A stretch of DNA of 64,000 nt from Bacteroidota bacterium. GTDB lineage: Bacteria > Bacteroidota > Bacteroidia > Chitinophagales > Chitinophagaceae. A program made the translations under genes and the position numbers. The notes below the pieces were generated by a model. That model saw only the letters and a program-made list of their open reading frames with translations, was not told the origin of the DNA and did not search any database. The stretch lies in contig JAFDZS010000007.1 of the NCBI GenBank assembly GCA_018266775.1, forward strand, positions 1 through 64,000. The letters run 5' to 3'. Shown here in pieces: positions 45,844 through 54,351 of this stretch. The first letter of the stretch is position 1; each line of letters begins with the position of its first letter.

Positions 45844-48800
45844 TTATGGTACTGCAATTTCAGTAACTATTTCCACTTTATCGACACTGAATTTAGATGC
45901 ATCTGGCCAAACCCTTGCTGCATTTTCACCGGCAAACTCCAGTTCATCTGTAAGGCCGGCAGCCATCTTTTCATACACTGCTTTTTGGCCGGGTGATAAT
46001 ACTGCAGATCCAGATTTAAATTCCTTGAACAAAACCTTACCATCTTTCTTAATCACCGCGTCCACCACTGCTTCCACACCCGTAGCTTTTATCCTGATCG
46101 TAACCTGTTCTATTACGTTCTCTGCTCCAAATATTTTTCTATATGCTGTTACGTTTGCCTTACCCCACATTTCGCCAATAATACCATTTTTTATGATTGG
46201 CTCCAGATCTGAGCTTTCAATTGCTTTCCGGAATGTAGCCCATTTCGATGGGCTGATGGTTCCGCCTGTATCTAACAGGCCTTCTGCAATCTCTTCTGCC
46301 TGTCCTTTAATAAATGCGATAGCCTTACTTCCCGAAACTTTTTTAGTAGTTTCATCTATAAACTTGCTGCCTACACTATATTTATCGCCTGTTTTGGCAA
46401 CACCCCAAATTTTATCTCCCATCTTGTCTCCTGCATTGGCAATTTCCTGTGCCAGTGCTTTTGCCTCAACTATTTTGGCTTCCACTTCTGCAACAGTATG
46501 TTTACCTGCAGGCATTTTTTCCACTACGGATACCAGCCTTCCCAGGTTTTCTTCACTACCAGTTCCTGCTTTTACTGCCAGCGACATTATTTCTTCACTC
46601 GATCCGTTGATTTTGCTGGCCAGCGTATCCAGTACTTCTATTGTTGCCACTGATGTTTCGCCTGTTGCCTTTGCAGCTTCCGCACTTAACCTGTTCACAG
46701 CAGCATGCCTGAGTTCCGCAATTTCATTGATATCAAATACAGAAAATACCCTTTCAGCCATATCCACGCCGGTGCCTGCTGAATAGTCCCCAATGCGGCG
46801 GATGAAATAATAGGCAGATTCGAATTTACGGAAGCTGGTACTGCTCAGGCCATTAATGATTCCGCTGATATTATCGAGCGGCCTTGTGGTAAGCTTGGCC
46901 GTTGCACGGCTGAGCTGCTCCATAAATTCATTGGGATCGAGTTTATAAATCTGTACCTGTGCCAGTATATCTTCCAGTTGTTTAGGCGAAAATCCCCGCT
47001 TGATAAGGATATCCAGTTTTTCAACAGCATTTTTTAGTGGCGCAGCTCCTTCCGGCTGGAACCGTGGAGGTATTTTGATCTGTTTGCCTGTGGGCATTTC
47101 CACCGCCTTCATCGTTCCTTTAAAATCTTTTTCCAGTGCACCAATAGCATTGCTCCAGTCTTCAAGCTCTTTTGCACTGGTGCCCCTCGGTCTGTTCACA
47201 TACATGTATTGATTCAGGCGTGCGTAATCCAGTTTATCTTTATTGGCTTCTACTACTTTGATGATGCGTTTAATGTCTTCGGGCCTGGCATTGATAGGGA
47301 AGCAGGGTGAAGCACATTTCTTCAGAATTTTTATTACTGCCGGATTGTCTGCAATAAGTTTTCTTATTTCATTATTGTGCAGCAGCCATTCAAATGTTTC
47401 GCCGTCGGTGAATGGGCCAATGTTCAAAAACTCATCCAGTACTGATGGTTTATCTGCGAGCTCTTTACTGTATTTCGTAAGCAGCGCCATATACTCATCA
47501 TGGCCTGCCAGGCCGGTGGCTTTTTCAAACACCGCCATTTTAGATTCTGATGTTTTTAACAGGCGTACCACCTGTTGATATTCTTCAGGTGTTTCAACCG
47601 CAGCGCCCAGCAAACGCAAAGAGTTTTTCATTCTTTCCTGCGCCCTTGCCAATTCCGTGGTTTGGCCCAAAAGATCTGATTCCAGTATCCGGGTTAATGC
47701 TTCGTCTACCCGTTTGGGCAATGTCTTATCAATTACGGCCTGGGCAAGTTCCGGTTCTATAGTTCGTAATACCTGCTGATTTTTGGCCAGTGTTGGCAAC
47801 TTGCTGAAAGTGGTCCCCAGTTCTTCCACCAGCGATTTTGTTTTGCCCAGTTCCAGTACAAAACCCCGCTCCTTCAGGAAATCGGTAAAGGTGGTGGCTT
47901 TGCCTGCGGCTTTAAGCGCTTTAAATTCTGCCCACATTTTTACCATCTTATCCTGGTTTTCTCCCAGGTCCAGCATTACTTTTTGTGAGCGGGGGTTGGT
48001 AAGCAATTCATTCAGCAGTTCTCCTTTTCCAGCCCAGTCTGTTTTTTCTGCAAGCCGCATCATTTCTGGTAACTCTGCTGCAAGATCGTTGCCTGTACCC
48101 GCATAAAATTTAAGTATGGACTTATATGCATCATCTGAAAGGCCAGCTTTCTTCACCAATGATCCCATTGCTTCAAATGCTTTTAATACTTCCGGATTAT
48201 CGAGTGATGATGACAGGCGCACTACTGCCTGCGGAATATCGTTCAGGTGTTTTAATACATTCAGCTGTTTGGCCAATTTTTCTGCATCCACTTTAGAGAT
48301 GGCGTTGTTGATCTTTTGCAATTCTTCTGTAAGCTTAGCTACATCATCACCACCTTTTGCAATCAACTCGGTTAATGCTTCTTTATCCTTGTTCAATGCA
48401 GTAATCAACTTGTTGGCCAGTTCAACGCCTTCTTCGGTTGCTTTGGCCAGTTTAGCAGCTTCTGCCACTGCTTTCAAACCCTGGAAGGCATCGAGGCCAA
48501 TGAACACGAGGCTTACATAGAACCAGAAATAACCGGGTTCCACATCAGACAATGCCATTGCAGGATCGAAGGCCGTATTGGCTGCATCGCGGCGGAAGGT
48601 AATATCTTTATACTGCATGTATGCATCTGCACTGCCTACCGCTATACCTGCTGCCAAAGCCGCCCACCCAACCGGGCCACTTACCAGGGCCAGTAAACCC
48701 AAGCCGAGCCCTAATGCAGCCATCCCGATATTCCTCCAGAATTCTGCATCTTCATAAGCCTGAACAGCATCCTTAACCAGTGTATCGTGTATGGTATCTG

Positions 48801-51339
48801 GTAATATGCCCAGTTTTAATTTGGCTACTTCTATTACAGGTTTCAGTTTGTATACATTCGTAGGTTCTTCGTCCAGGGCTTCTCTTGTTTTTTTGATATT
48901 GGCTTTAATACTATCACTGGTATTAAACAGCATGATTTCAATGTCTTCAGGTGAAAGTTCTTTGTATTTAACCACATTATTTTTCAGTTCCAGTTTTGGA
49001 TAAGCCAGAACGGGATAGGTTTCTGCTTGTTTTTTCAGGTATTCATACCCTTCGGCATTAGAATCAAATGCTTTTATGAAATAAGCATTGCCTTCCCTTT
49101 TTTTAAACTTGGTATATTCATAAGATGGCAATACTGTATCTGCCGGCTCTGTACAATCACCCTTAAAGCAATGCCTGCTGTAGCCCTTTTTTTTCAGGTA
49201 TGCATTTAAACTGCTGTAGCTGGTTATTTCATCCGGGCCTGCACCCTGGTCCACACTAATCCCCTGCCACCATTCTTTTTCTGACCTGCTCCATACACCA
49301 TCCAGGTGGGCAAATACGGTTTTGATGTACTTTCCTTCATCAAGTGCATCCGGATCATTGCTCGGTTTATATTTGATCATTTCAATAGATGCCTGCCGTT
49401 CGTTATCGTCCAGCATCTGGAACGCCACGGTAAGTGCATAAGACGCAAACAGCCGTTTAAACTCTTTCGTATTCTTTGTATAATCATCGAGCGAAATACC
49501 CAATGATTGCAATTCGGCATCTCTTTCCTTTTCTTTATCTGCTATCAACTTATCATAATCCACACCGCCTATAATCACTGTTCCGGTAATGGCCAGGGCA
49601 ATACCGGCTGCAATAGCTTTTTTCTTTTGCGACCTGAGATCATCAAGTTCTTTATTCAGCTGGTATAGTTTGCTGTAGCTGGCAGTGTTGGCTATTGCTT
49701 CTTTTATACTGGTTGCAATAGGTATACCGGTATTAGCATGCTTTGATTGGAAAATGGTGGCAATGGTTTCGTAATCTTTTAGTGGTACACCAATTTTTTG
49801 GTAGCCGCGGTTGAGATCCACTTCTGTTGGTTCTTTAAAGGAGTCATTCAACCAGCCCCATTTATTTTCATCATCTTTATTGTTTACCAGTTCCAGTGCT
49901 TCCCGTTGGGAAATGTTGAATATAAACGATATGGAATACACTAAAGCCTCATCTTTGGACATTATTTTTGTTACCGGCACTTTAAACAACAGGATATTTC
50001 CGTTGGGGGTGGAGAACATATTGTCGTTCGCTGCTACAGCCATTCTTTTATCCAGCAGGCGCAGCGTTTTGTAGCCCAGTATACCATCTGCGGCCCATTT
50101 GGGCAGGCCCGATTCCAGTTGAAACGCTTTGAGCGCTTTAGTAGTACCATCCCCAAATTTTCCATCTGCACCTTTTTTGCCCACATCATAATTCAGCCTT
50201 ATCAATACTTCCTGCAATACCATTACCCCATCATTTTCATCCCCGGCACTCAGTAATACTGTACCGTTTGCATTGATCAGGCTGAATAAAGCATTACCGT
50301 TAAATTCCTTTGAACTCAATGGTTCAACTGGAACATTTTTTTTCACAACAGTAATGAAACGGTCAATAACATTTGCGCTGATACCATAACTGATGAATAA
50401 AGCTTTAGATTCAGGATCATTCTGTGCTTCCACTGCAATATCTGCCAGGTAATCCGCTGTTGCCTTCCCAAAAATACCGTTAGCAAGAAGCGGATACTTT
50501 GCTAAAGCTGCTGCAGGAGTTAATGTGATAATTGCCTTTTGCAGTTTATACGTTTCATTGGCATAGGCATTTGGTGTTTCATTAGGTGAGTAACCAACAG
50601 CTTTGAACGGATTGATATAGTTAAATCCGAACTCTTTCCAGTTGAGCTGGTTGATGGGAATCACTTCGCTATAGGTAATGTCTTTGATATCCTGTTTTTG
50701 CTCAGCTGGTTTTAACTGTACCATTTTAGTTTGCAGAAAACTTTGCTGCTGCAGTGTATGTGTAAGCTCATGTGCAAGTAAATGTTTACCATCTGTTGAC
50801 GAAGTATTGTATTCACCCTCATTAAAATAAATATCATTACCTACCGTAAATGCTTTTGCATTTAACTGCCGGTTCATTTGTGCTGCGTCGCTTCCGGTAT
50901 GAATTTTTACTTCACTGAAATCTGTATTGAACCGGTTTTGCATAAAGGACTTAGTACTCTCATCTATAGTACTGCCTGTACCTTTTGCTGCATTCACCTG
51001 GCTGGCAATATTATCCGGCGCTGCGGTTGATGAATACCCACCCTGCTTTTGGATAAATGGAGATGAAGATTTTTGCTGTAGTTCCTCTTCTTCGCAATGC
51101 CGGCATTTGCGCTGAATGAAATTATCGCCAGGCATGCGCATTACCAAATCCGCCATGTTATCTGCTTCATGTTCCAGCGGATCATCGGCTGCCCCCACTT
51201 TTAATTTAAACTGGATGGTAGTTTTTTGAAGGCCTGGTATTTCTGCATCATTTTTTTCCTGTTGTACTGGCAATACATCTCTTACTGCTGCCGGGCCGGC
51301 AGTTTCTGTTGCGGGTGTTATGGTAGTATGTGACGACAA
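45844..51339 (-). CDS. DUF4157 eCIS cargo protein with a PD-(D/E)XK-like C-terminus
   Basis: A 1831-residue protein. The start is a TTG at 51339, which abuts the stop of the preceding gene; no in-frame start lies upstream. The N-terminus carries the DUF4157 (eCIS core) module: DPLEHEADNMAD, Cys79 and Cys82 in KCRHCEEEE, SEVKIHTG and HELTH at 190-194. A peptidoglycan-binding-like region (about 355-430) has DGKFGDGTTKALKAFQ. Hydrophobic segments lie near 580 and 880 (GLGLGLLALVSGPVGWAALA). A long helical region follows. The last ~145 residues look like a separate domain: Asp1760 in VVDAVI, Glu1773 and Lys1775 in FKEFKSG, the D-x(n)-ExK arrangement of PD-(D/E)XK nucleases. I infer a DNase-like toxin delivered by the injection system. 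Confidence 0.8.
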   Translation of the reverse strand: MSSHTTITPATETAGPAAVRDVLPVQQEKNDAEIPGLQKTTIQFKLKVGAADDPLEHEADNMADLVMRMPGDNFIQRKCRHCEEEELQQKSSSPFIQKQGGYSSTAAPDNIASQVNAAKGTGSTIDESTKSFMQNRFNTDFSEVKIHTGSDAAQMNRQLNAKAFTVGNDIYFNEGEYNTSSTDGKHLLAHELTHTLQQQSFLQTKMVQLKPAEQKQDIKDITYSEVIPINQLNWKEFGFNYINPFKAVGYSPNETPNAYANETYKLQKAIITLTPAAALAKYPLLANGIFGKATADYLADIAVEAQNDPESKALFISYGISANVIDRFITVVKKNVPVEPLSSKEFNGNALFSLINANGTVLLSAGDENDGVMVLQEVLIRLNYDVGKKGADGKFGDGTTKALKAFQLESGLPKWAADGILGYKTLRLLDKRMAVAANDNMFSTPNGNILLFKVPVTKIMSKDEALVYSISFIFNISQREALELVNNKDDENKWGWLNDSFKEPTEVDLNRGYQKIGVPLKDYETIATIFQSKHANTGIPIATSIKEAIANTASYSKLYQLNKELDDLRSQKKKAIAAGIALAITGTVIIGGVDYDKLIADKEKERDAELQSLGISLDDYTKNTKEFKRLFASYALTVAFQMLDDNERQASIEMIKYKPSNDPDALDEGKYIKTVFAHLDGVWSRSEKEWWQGISVDQGAGPDEITSYSSLNAYLKKKGYSRHCFKGDCTEPADTVLPSYEYTKFKKREGNAYFIKAFDSNAEGYEYLKKQAETYPVLAYPKLELKNNVVKYKELSPEDIEIMLFNTSDSIKANIKKTREALDEEPTNVYKLKPVIEVAKLKLGILPDTIHDTLVKDAVQAYEDAEFWRNIGMAALGLGLGLLALVSGPVGWAALAAGIAVGSADAYMQYKDITFRRDAANTAFDPAMALSDVEPGYFWFYVSLVFIGLDAFQGLKAVAEAAKLAKATEEGVELANKLITALNKDKEALTELIAKGGDDVAKLTEELQKINNAISKVDAEKLAKQLNVLKHLNDIPQAVVRLSSSLDNPEVLKAFEAMGSLVKKAGLSDDAYKSILKFYAGTGNDLAAELPEMMRLAEKTDWAGKGELLNELLTNPRSQKVMLDLGENQDKMVKMWAEFKALKAAGKATTFTDFLKERGFVLELGKTKSLVEELGTTFSKLPTLAKNQQVLRTIEPELAQAVIDKTLPKRVDEALTRILESDLLGQTTELARAQERMKNSLRLLGAAVETPEEYQQVVRLLKTSESKMAVFEKATGLAGHDEYMALLTKYSKELADKPSVLDEFLNIGPFTDGETFEWLLHNNEIRKLIADNPAVIKILKKCASPCFPINARPEDIKRIIKVVEANKDKLDYARLNQYMYVNRPRGTSAKELEDWSNAIGALEKDFKGTMKAVEMPTGKQIKIPPRFQPEGAAPLKNAVEKLDILIKRGFSPKQLEDILAQVQIYKLDPNEFMEQLSRATAKLTTRPLDNISGIINGLSSTSFRKFESAYYFIRRIGDYSAGTGVDMAERVFSVFDINEIAELRHAAVNRLSAEAAKATGETSVATIEVLDTLASKINGSSEEIMSLAVKAGTGSEENLGRLVSVVEKMPAGKHTVAEVEAKIVEAKALAQEIANAGDKMGDKIWGVAKTGDKYSVGSKFIDETTKKVSGSKAIAFIKGQAEEIAEGLLDTGGTISPSKWATFRKAIESSDLEPIIKNGIIGEMWGKANVTAYRKIFGAENVIEQVTIRIKATGVEAVVDAVIKKDGKVLFKEFKSGSAVLSPGQKAVYEKMAAGLTDELEFAGENAARVWPDASKFSVDKVEIVTEIAVP

Positions 51340-51621
51340 CTATTTAAATTGGGGTTCAAAAACAACCGTAATATTTTTGCCTGCCGCCAATTGCAGCAAT
51401 TTGTTTAAGCGGTGGTAAAAAGGGAATGCCTCATGTGGATCACCCCCGCCATCATTTCCTGCCGGGTATGCAATAACTATACGTTTACCCGTTTCGGTAA
51501 GTTCCAGTTTTTTTTCTGCAGCGTTATACCCCGCCTCATCAAAACCCATTGATTGATGGTTGATAAAATATTCAGTTTTATCTTTTGCTGTGTGCCAGGT
51601 TAACAACAGTATTGTGTCCAT
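51340..51621 (-). CDS. Unknown 93-residue protein between the two DUF4157 genes
   Basis: I recognise no family. The small soluble protein opens MDTILLLTWHTAKDK and ends NITVVFEPQFK, with a likely alpha/beta pattern. It starts 11 bases after the DUF4157-transglutaminase gene and its stop codon abuts the TTG start of the next gene, so translation is coupled on both sides. It may be the immunity partner or loading chaperone of the transglutaminase protein before it. Confidence 0.7.
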   Translation of the reverse strand: MDTILLLTWHTAKDKTEYFINHQSMGFDEAGYNAAEKKLELTETGKRIVIAYPAGNDGGGDPHEAFPFYHRLNKLLQLAAGKNITVVFEPQFK

Positions 51622-51632
51622 AATGCAACTGA

Positions 51633-52922
51633 TTATTCTAAACCCACAAGAGGTATTCTCCGGTAGTCGAGTGTTTGGGCTTCACCATTCCATCCTTTTA
51701 CTTCATCAAACCATTCTGCAAATGTTCTGTAGGTATTGGCGCCGGTAAAATGGCCCCAGTATTTATCTTTACCTACATAAATAATATTCTCTCCTTCCAG
51801 TCCAATGTCTTCAGGCTTACCCGAAAATTTCATGTTCTTGATATAACCCCAGTCTCCGGGTATCCAGTCGGCGCCATCGGATGTTGTTTGCTGAATGTAA
51901 TTCGATTTTGCTCCACCCACCATGGTCATTGTAGTGGCGGCAAGGCATGCAATAGCGTAATCTTTGGGATGTATATTAAGGTCATCCAGCGCTTCCTGCC
52001 TGTCGGCACCGGGCTTTAATTTTAATGGTCCATCCCAATATTTTGTGTTCACTTTTGATGCAGCGCCTGCGCCAAACGCATATTTCTTTTTGGAAGCAAA
52101 ATCTACAATTCCCATTCTTGCAGTCATTTGTTTCAACAAGCTTTCATCAACGGCTGCGTTGGTTTTACCTTCCAGCTTGAATATTCTTGGCGAATGCAGC
52201 AGCCCTGTAAATATTTCATTCCATACAGAATTTTTCACCACTTTCGGGCAGGTATAATCATCGCCGGTTTTGGTTACAGTAAAACCTTTTGTATCCAACG
52301 TAAGGCCGGCATCTACCCGTATTTTTCTTTGTACTGATGGTATGCCCCTGCTTTGCTGAACAGTATGTGTTAACTCATGTGCCAATAAATGTTTTCCTGC
52401 TGCAGAACCAGGGTTATACTGGCCTTCATTGAAATAAATATCATTGCCCGTCGTAAAAGCTTTTGCATTCAGTTCGCGGCTCAATTGTATGGCTTCGCCG
52501 CCGGTATGAATTTTTACATTACTAAAATCAGTACCAAACCTGCTTTCCATAAACGACAATGTGTTGCTGTCCATCGGGCTGCCGCTTCCTCTTCCCGCAT
52601 TGATTTGATCACTTACCGCCTCGCTTGCTGTTACCCCCGCAGCGGCTTCCTTTTTTTGTATAAAAGACGAAAGCGGTTTACGCTGCAACTGTTCTTCCTC
52701 TTCACAATGGGCGCATTTACGTTGCAGCCCTGCATTGACTGCACTGCCGCTTACCGGCAGTTGCTGCATACTCATCACTTTATCGGCCACTGCATCGGCT
52801 TCATATTCCAGCGGATCATTCACTGCACCAATGCTGAGCTTCCGCTGCACTTTTACACCAGAAGCTGCAGCGGGCATTGCGTCGCCGGTGTCTTGAGTTA
52901 TTTTATTCGTCTTTGTGTACAT
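51633..52922 (-). CDS. DUF4157 eCIS cargo protein with a Tgl-type transglutaminase domain
   Basis: A 429-residue protein in two parts. Residues 1-200 are the DUF4157 module: DPLEYEADAVAD, Cys70 and Cys73 in KCAHCEEEE, SNVKIHTG and HELTH at 182-186. The C-terminal part (about 290-429) matches Bacillus protein-glutamine gamma-glutamyltransferase (Tgl): LKLKPGADRQEALDDL leads to DYAIACLAATTM with the candidate nucleophile Cys326; then WIPGDWGYIKN, and Glu378 in EGENIIYV and His391 in YWGHF, 13 residues apart as in Tgl (Glu187, His200). It would crosslink or deamidate glutamines in a target cell. The N-terminal module would load it on the injection particle. It lies 10 bases after the AAA+ ATPase gene. 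Confidence 0.88.
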   Translation of the reverse strand: MYTKTNKITQDTGDAMPAAASGVKVQRKLSIGAVNDPLEYEADAVADKVMSMQQLPVSGSAVNAGLQRKCAHCEEEEQLQRKPLSSFIQKKEAAAGVTASEAVSDQINAGRGSGSPMDSNTLSFMESRFGTDFSNVKIHTGGEAIQLSRELNAKAFTTGNDIYFNEGQYNPGSAAGKHLLAHELTHTVQQSRGIPSVQRKIRVDAGLTLDTKGFTVTKTGDDYTCPKVVKNSVWNEIFTGLLHSPRIFKLEGKTNAAVDESLLKQMTARMGIVDFASKKKYAFGAGAASKVNTKYWDGPLKLKPGADRQEALDDLNIHPKDYAIACLAATTMTMVGGAKSNYIQQTTSDGADWIPGDWGYIKNMKFSGKPEDIGLEGENIIYVGKDKYWGHFTGANTYRTFAEWFDEVKGWNGEAQTLDYRRIPLVGLE

Positions 52923-52932
52923 AAGCTGCGTG

Positions 52933-54351
52933 TTATAATGTTTTGCCTTCTTTATGGTATTCTTTCCTGATACCGGCCAGCACGTCTTCCACGCTGAGGG
53001 TTGTGGTACCCCTGTTTAACGCAAGCAGCGAAGCGTACTGCACCACATTCACAATGGAACCTCCGGAAAGATCGTATTGTTGCGCAATCCGTTCCATATC
53101 CTCCTCCGGTGGTGGCGTACATGCTTTACTGAAAGTCATCTGCCATAACCGTTTTCTTTCTTTAAACTGTGGTTTGGTGAATGCGATGATGGCCTGCAGC
53201 CTGCGGGTGAATGCTTCATCCACATTGTTGCGCATGTTGCTGGCCAGTATTACCATACCGGGATAATCTTCCAGCCGCTGCAACAGGTATGCAATTTCCT
53301 GGTTGGCATATTTATCATGTGCATCGTTAATGTTGGTACGTTTACCAAACAGGGCATCTGCTTCATCAAAAAATAATATCCAGTTTTTATTTTCTGCTTT
53401 CTTGAAAACTTTTTCCAGGTTCTGTTCTGTTTCGCCAATGTATTTCGAAATCACCATTGATAAATCCACCCGGTATACATCCAGGTTAAATTGTTTGCCC
53501 AGCAATGCAGCCGTTAAGGTTTTACCTGTACCGGGCGGGCCATAGAATAATGCTTTGTAACCTGGCTTAAGAATTTTTTCCATGCCCCAGTCGCTCATCA
53601 GTTGTACATGATGCTGCATCCATATCCGCAGTTCATCCAGTTGCATCGCTGTAAAGTCATCCACTACAAGATCAGCCCAGTCCATTTTTGTGCGGAGTAA
53701 TTTGGCAGGGAACGCAGTGCTGAACTGAGGTTTGCGGATCTTTCCGGTAGTAAAAAAATCGATATACTCTTCAGACACACTGATGGTGCTGTTATAAAAC
53801 ATTTCACTTTGTTCATCTTTGCCTAATACCAATATTCCATGAGAGAGAAAGATATGGTCAGGCTCAAAAATTCTATATACATTGAAACGTTTCGATAAAT
53901 CATTACCCGCCAAAATAAAAAGTGCTGTTTCTATAGTGGGAATAAAACCACTGTGCCTGTTGGCTTTGATACCGCCAAATTCCGTGTATCCCCTGCCGTT
54001 TTGTTTGTTAGTGGAGAAGAAAACATCCAGCAGGTGCGGTTGCAGGTGCGGCACCAGCGCCAGCATCAGCAACAAACGTTCAGCTGATGTAAGCTGGTAA
54101 TAGTTGACCAGCTCTGCATAAACGGATTGATCTGCTGCGAGATCGGGAGGCGGCGTAAATTCCATTGGCGCCTGGTTATGCTGGTGCATGTGTAACTCTT
54201 TACCATTGCTGTTGTAAGCAGCAAAATGTAATTGCAGCCGGCGGTTTACCTGTGCGGCGAACCAGTTGATCTCCTGCGCCAGGCAAATGGCATTTGCTGT
54301 AATGCGGTTGCTTCCGGCAGCAGTGCTGGCATGTGTGTTGTCTTTTACCAT
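52933..54351 (-). CDS. eCIS AAA+ ATPase (Afp15-like)
   Basis: A 472-residue AAA+ protein of the type present in almost all extracellular contractile injection systems, thought to help assembly or cargo loading. The N-terminal domain (about 1-230) includes LLLMLALVPHLQPHLLDVFF. The AAA+ module has Walker A GPPGTGKT (271-278), Walker B FFDEAD (Asp329, Glu330), sensor 1 in LASNMRNN (Asn372) and an arginine finger pair in FTRRLQ. The start codon overlaps the end of the tape-measure gene by seven bases, indicating coupled translation. Confidence 0.92.
   Translation of the reverse strand: MVKDNTHASTAAGSNRITANAICLAQEINWFAAQVNRRLQLHFAAYNSNGKELHMHQHNQAPMEFTPPPDLAADQSVYAELVNYYQLTSAERLLLMLALVPHLQPHLLDVFFSTNKQNGRGYTEFGGIKANRHSGFIPTIETALFILAGNDLSKRFNVYRIFEPDHIFLSHGILVLGKDEQSEMFYNSTISVSEEYIDFFTTGKIRKPQFSTAFPAKLLRTKMDWADLVVDDFTAMQLDELRIWMQHHVQLMSDWGMEKILKPGYKALFYGPPGTGKTLTAALLGKQFNLDVYRVDLSMVISKYIGETEQNLEKVFKKAENKNWILFFDEADALFGKRTNINDAHDKYANQEIAYLLQRLEDYPGMVILASNMRNNVDEAFTRRLQAIIAFTKPQFKERKRLWQMTFSKACTPPPEEDMERIAQQYDLSGGSIVNVVQYASLLALNRGTTTLSVEDVLAGIRKEYHKEGKTL

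Noticed and set aside
45830..46786. 318-codon plus-strand open frame
   Set aside because: It is antisense to the 1831-residue gene, Ser-rich as expected of a frame shadow, and has no recognisable motifs.
50740..50780. Calling the DUF4157 proteins active metalloproteases from HELTH
   Set aside because: The motif is present, but the third ligand and the fold cannot be confirmed, and the family is best known as an eCIS-associated module.
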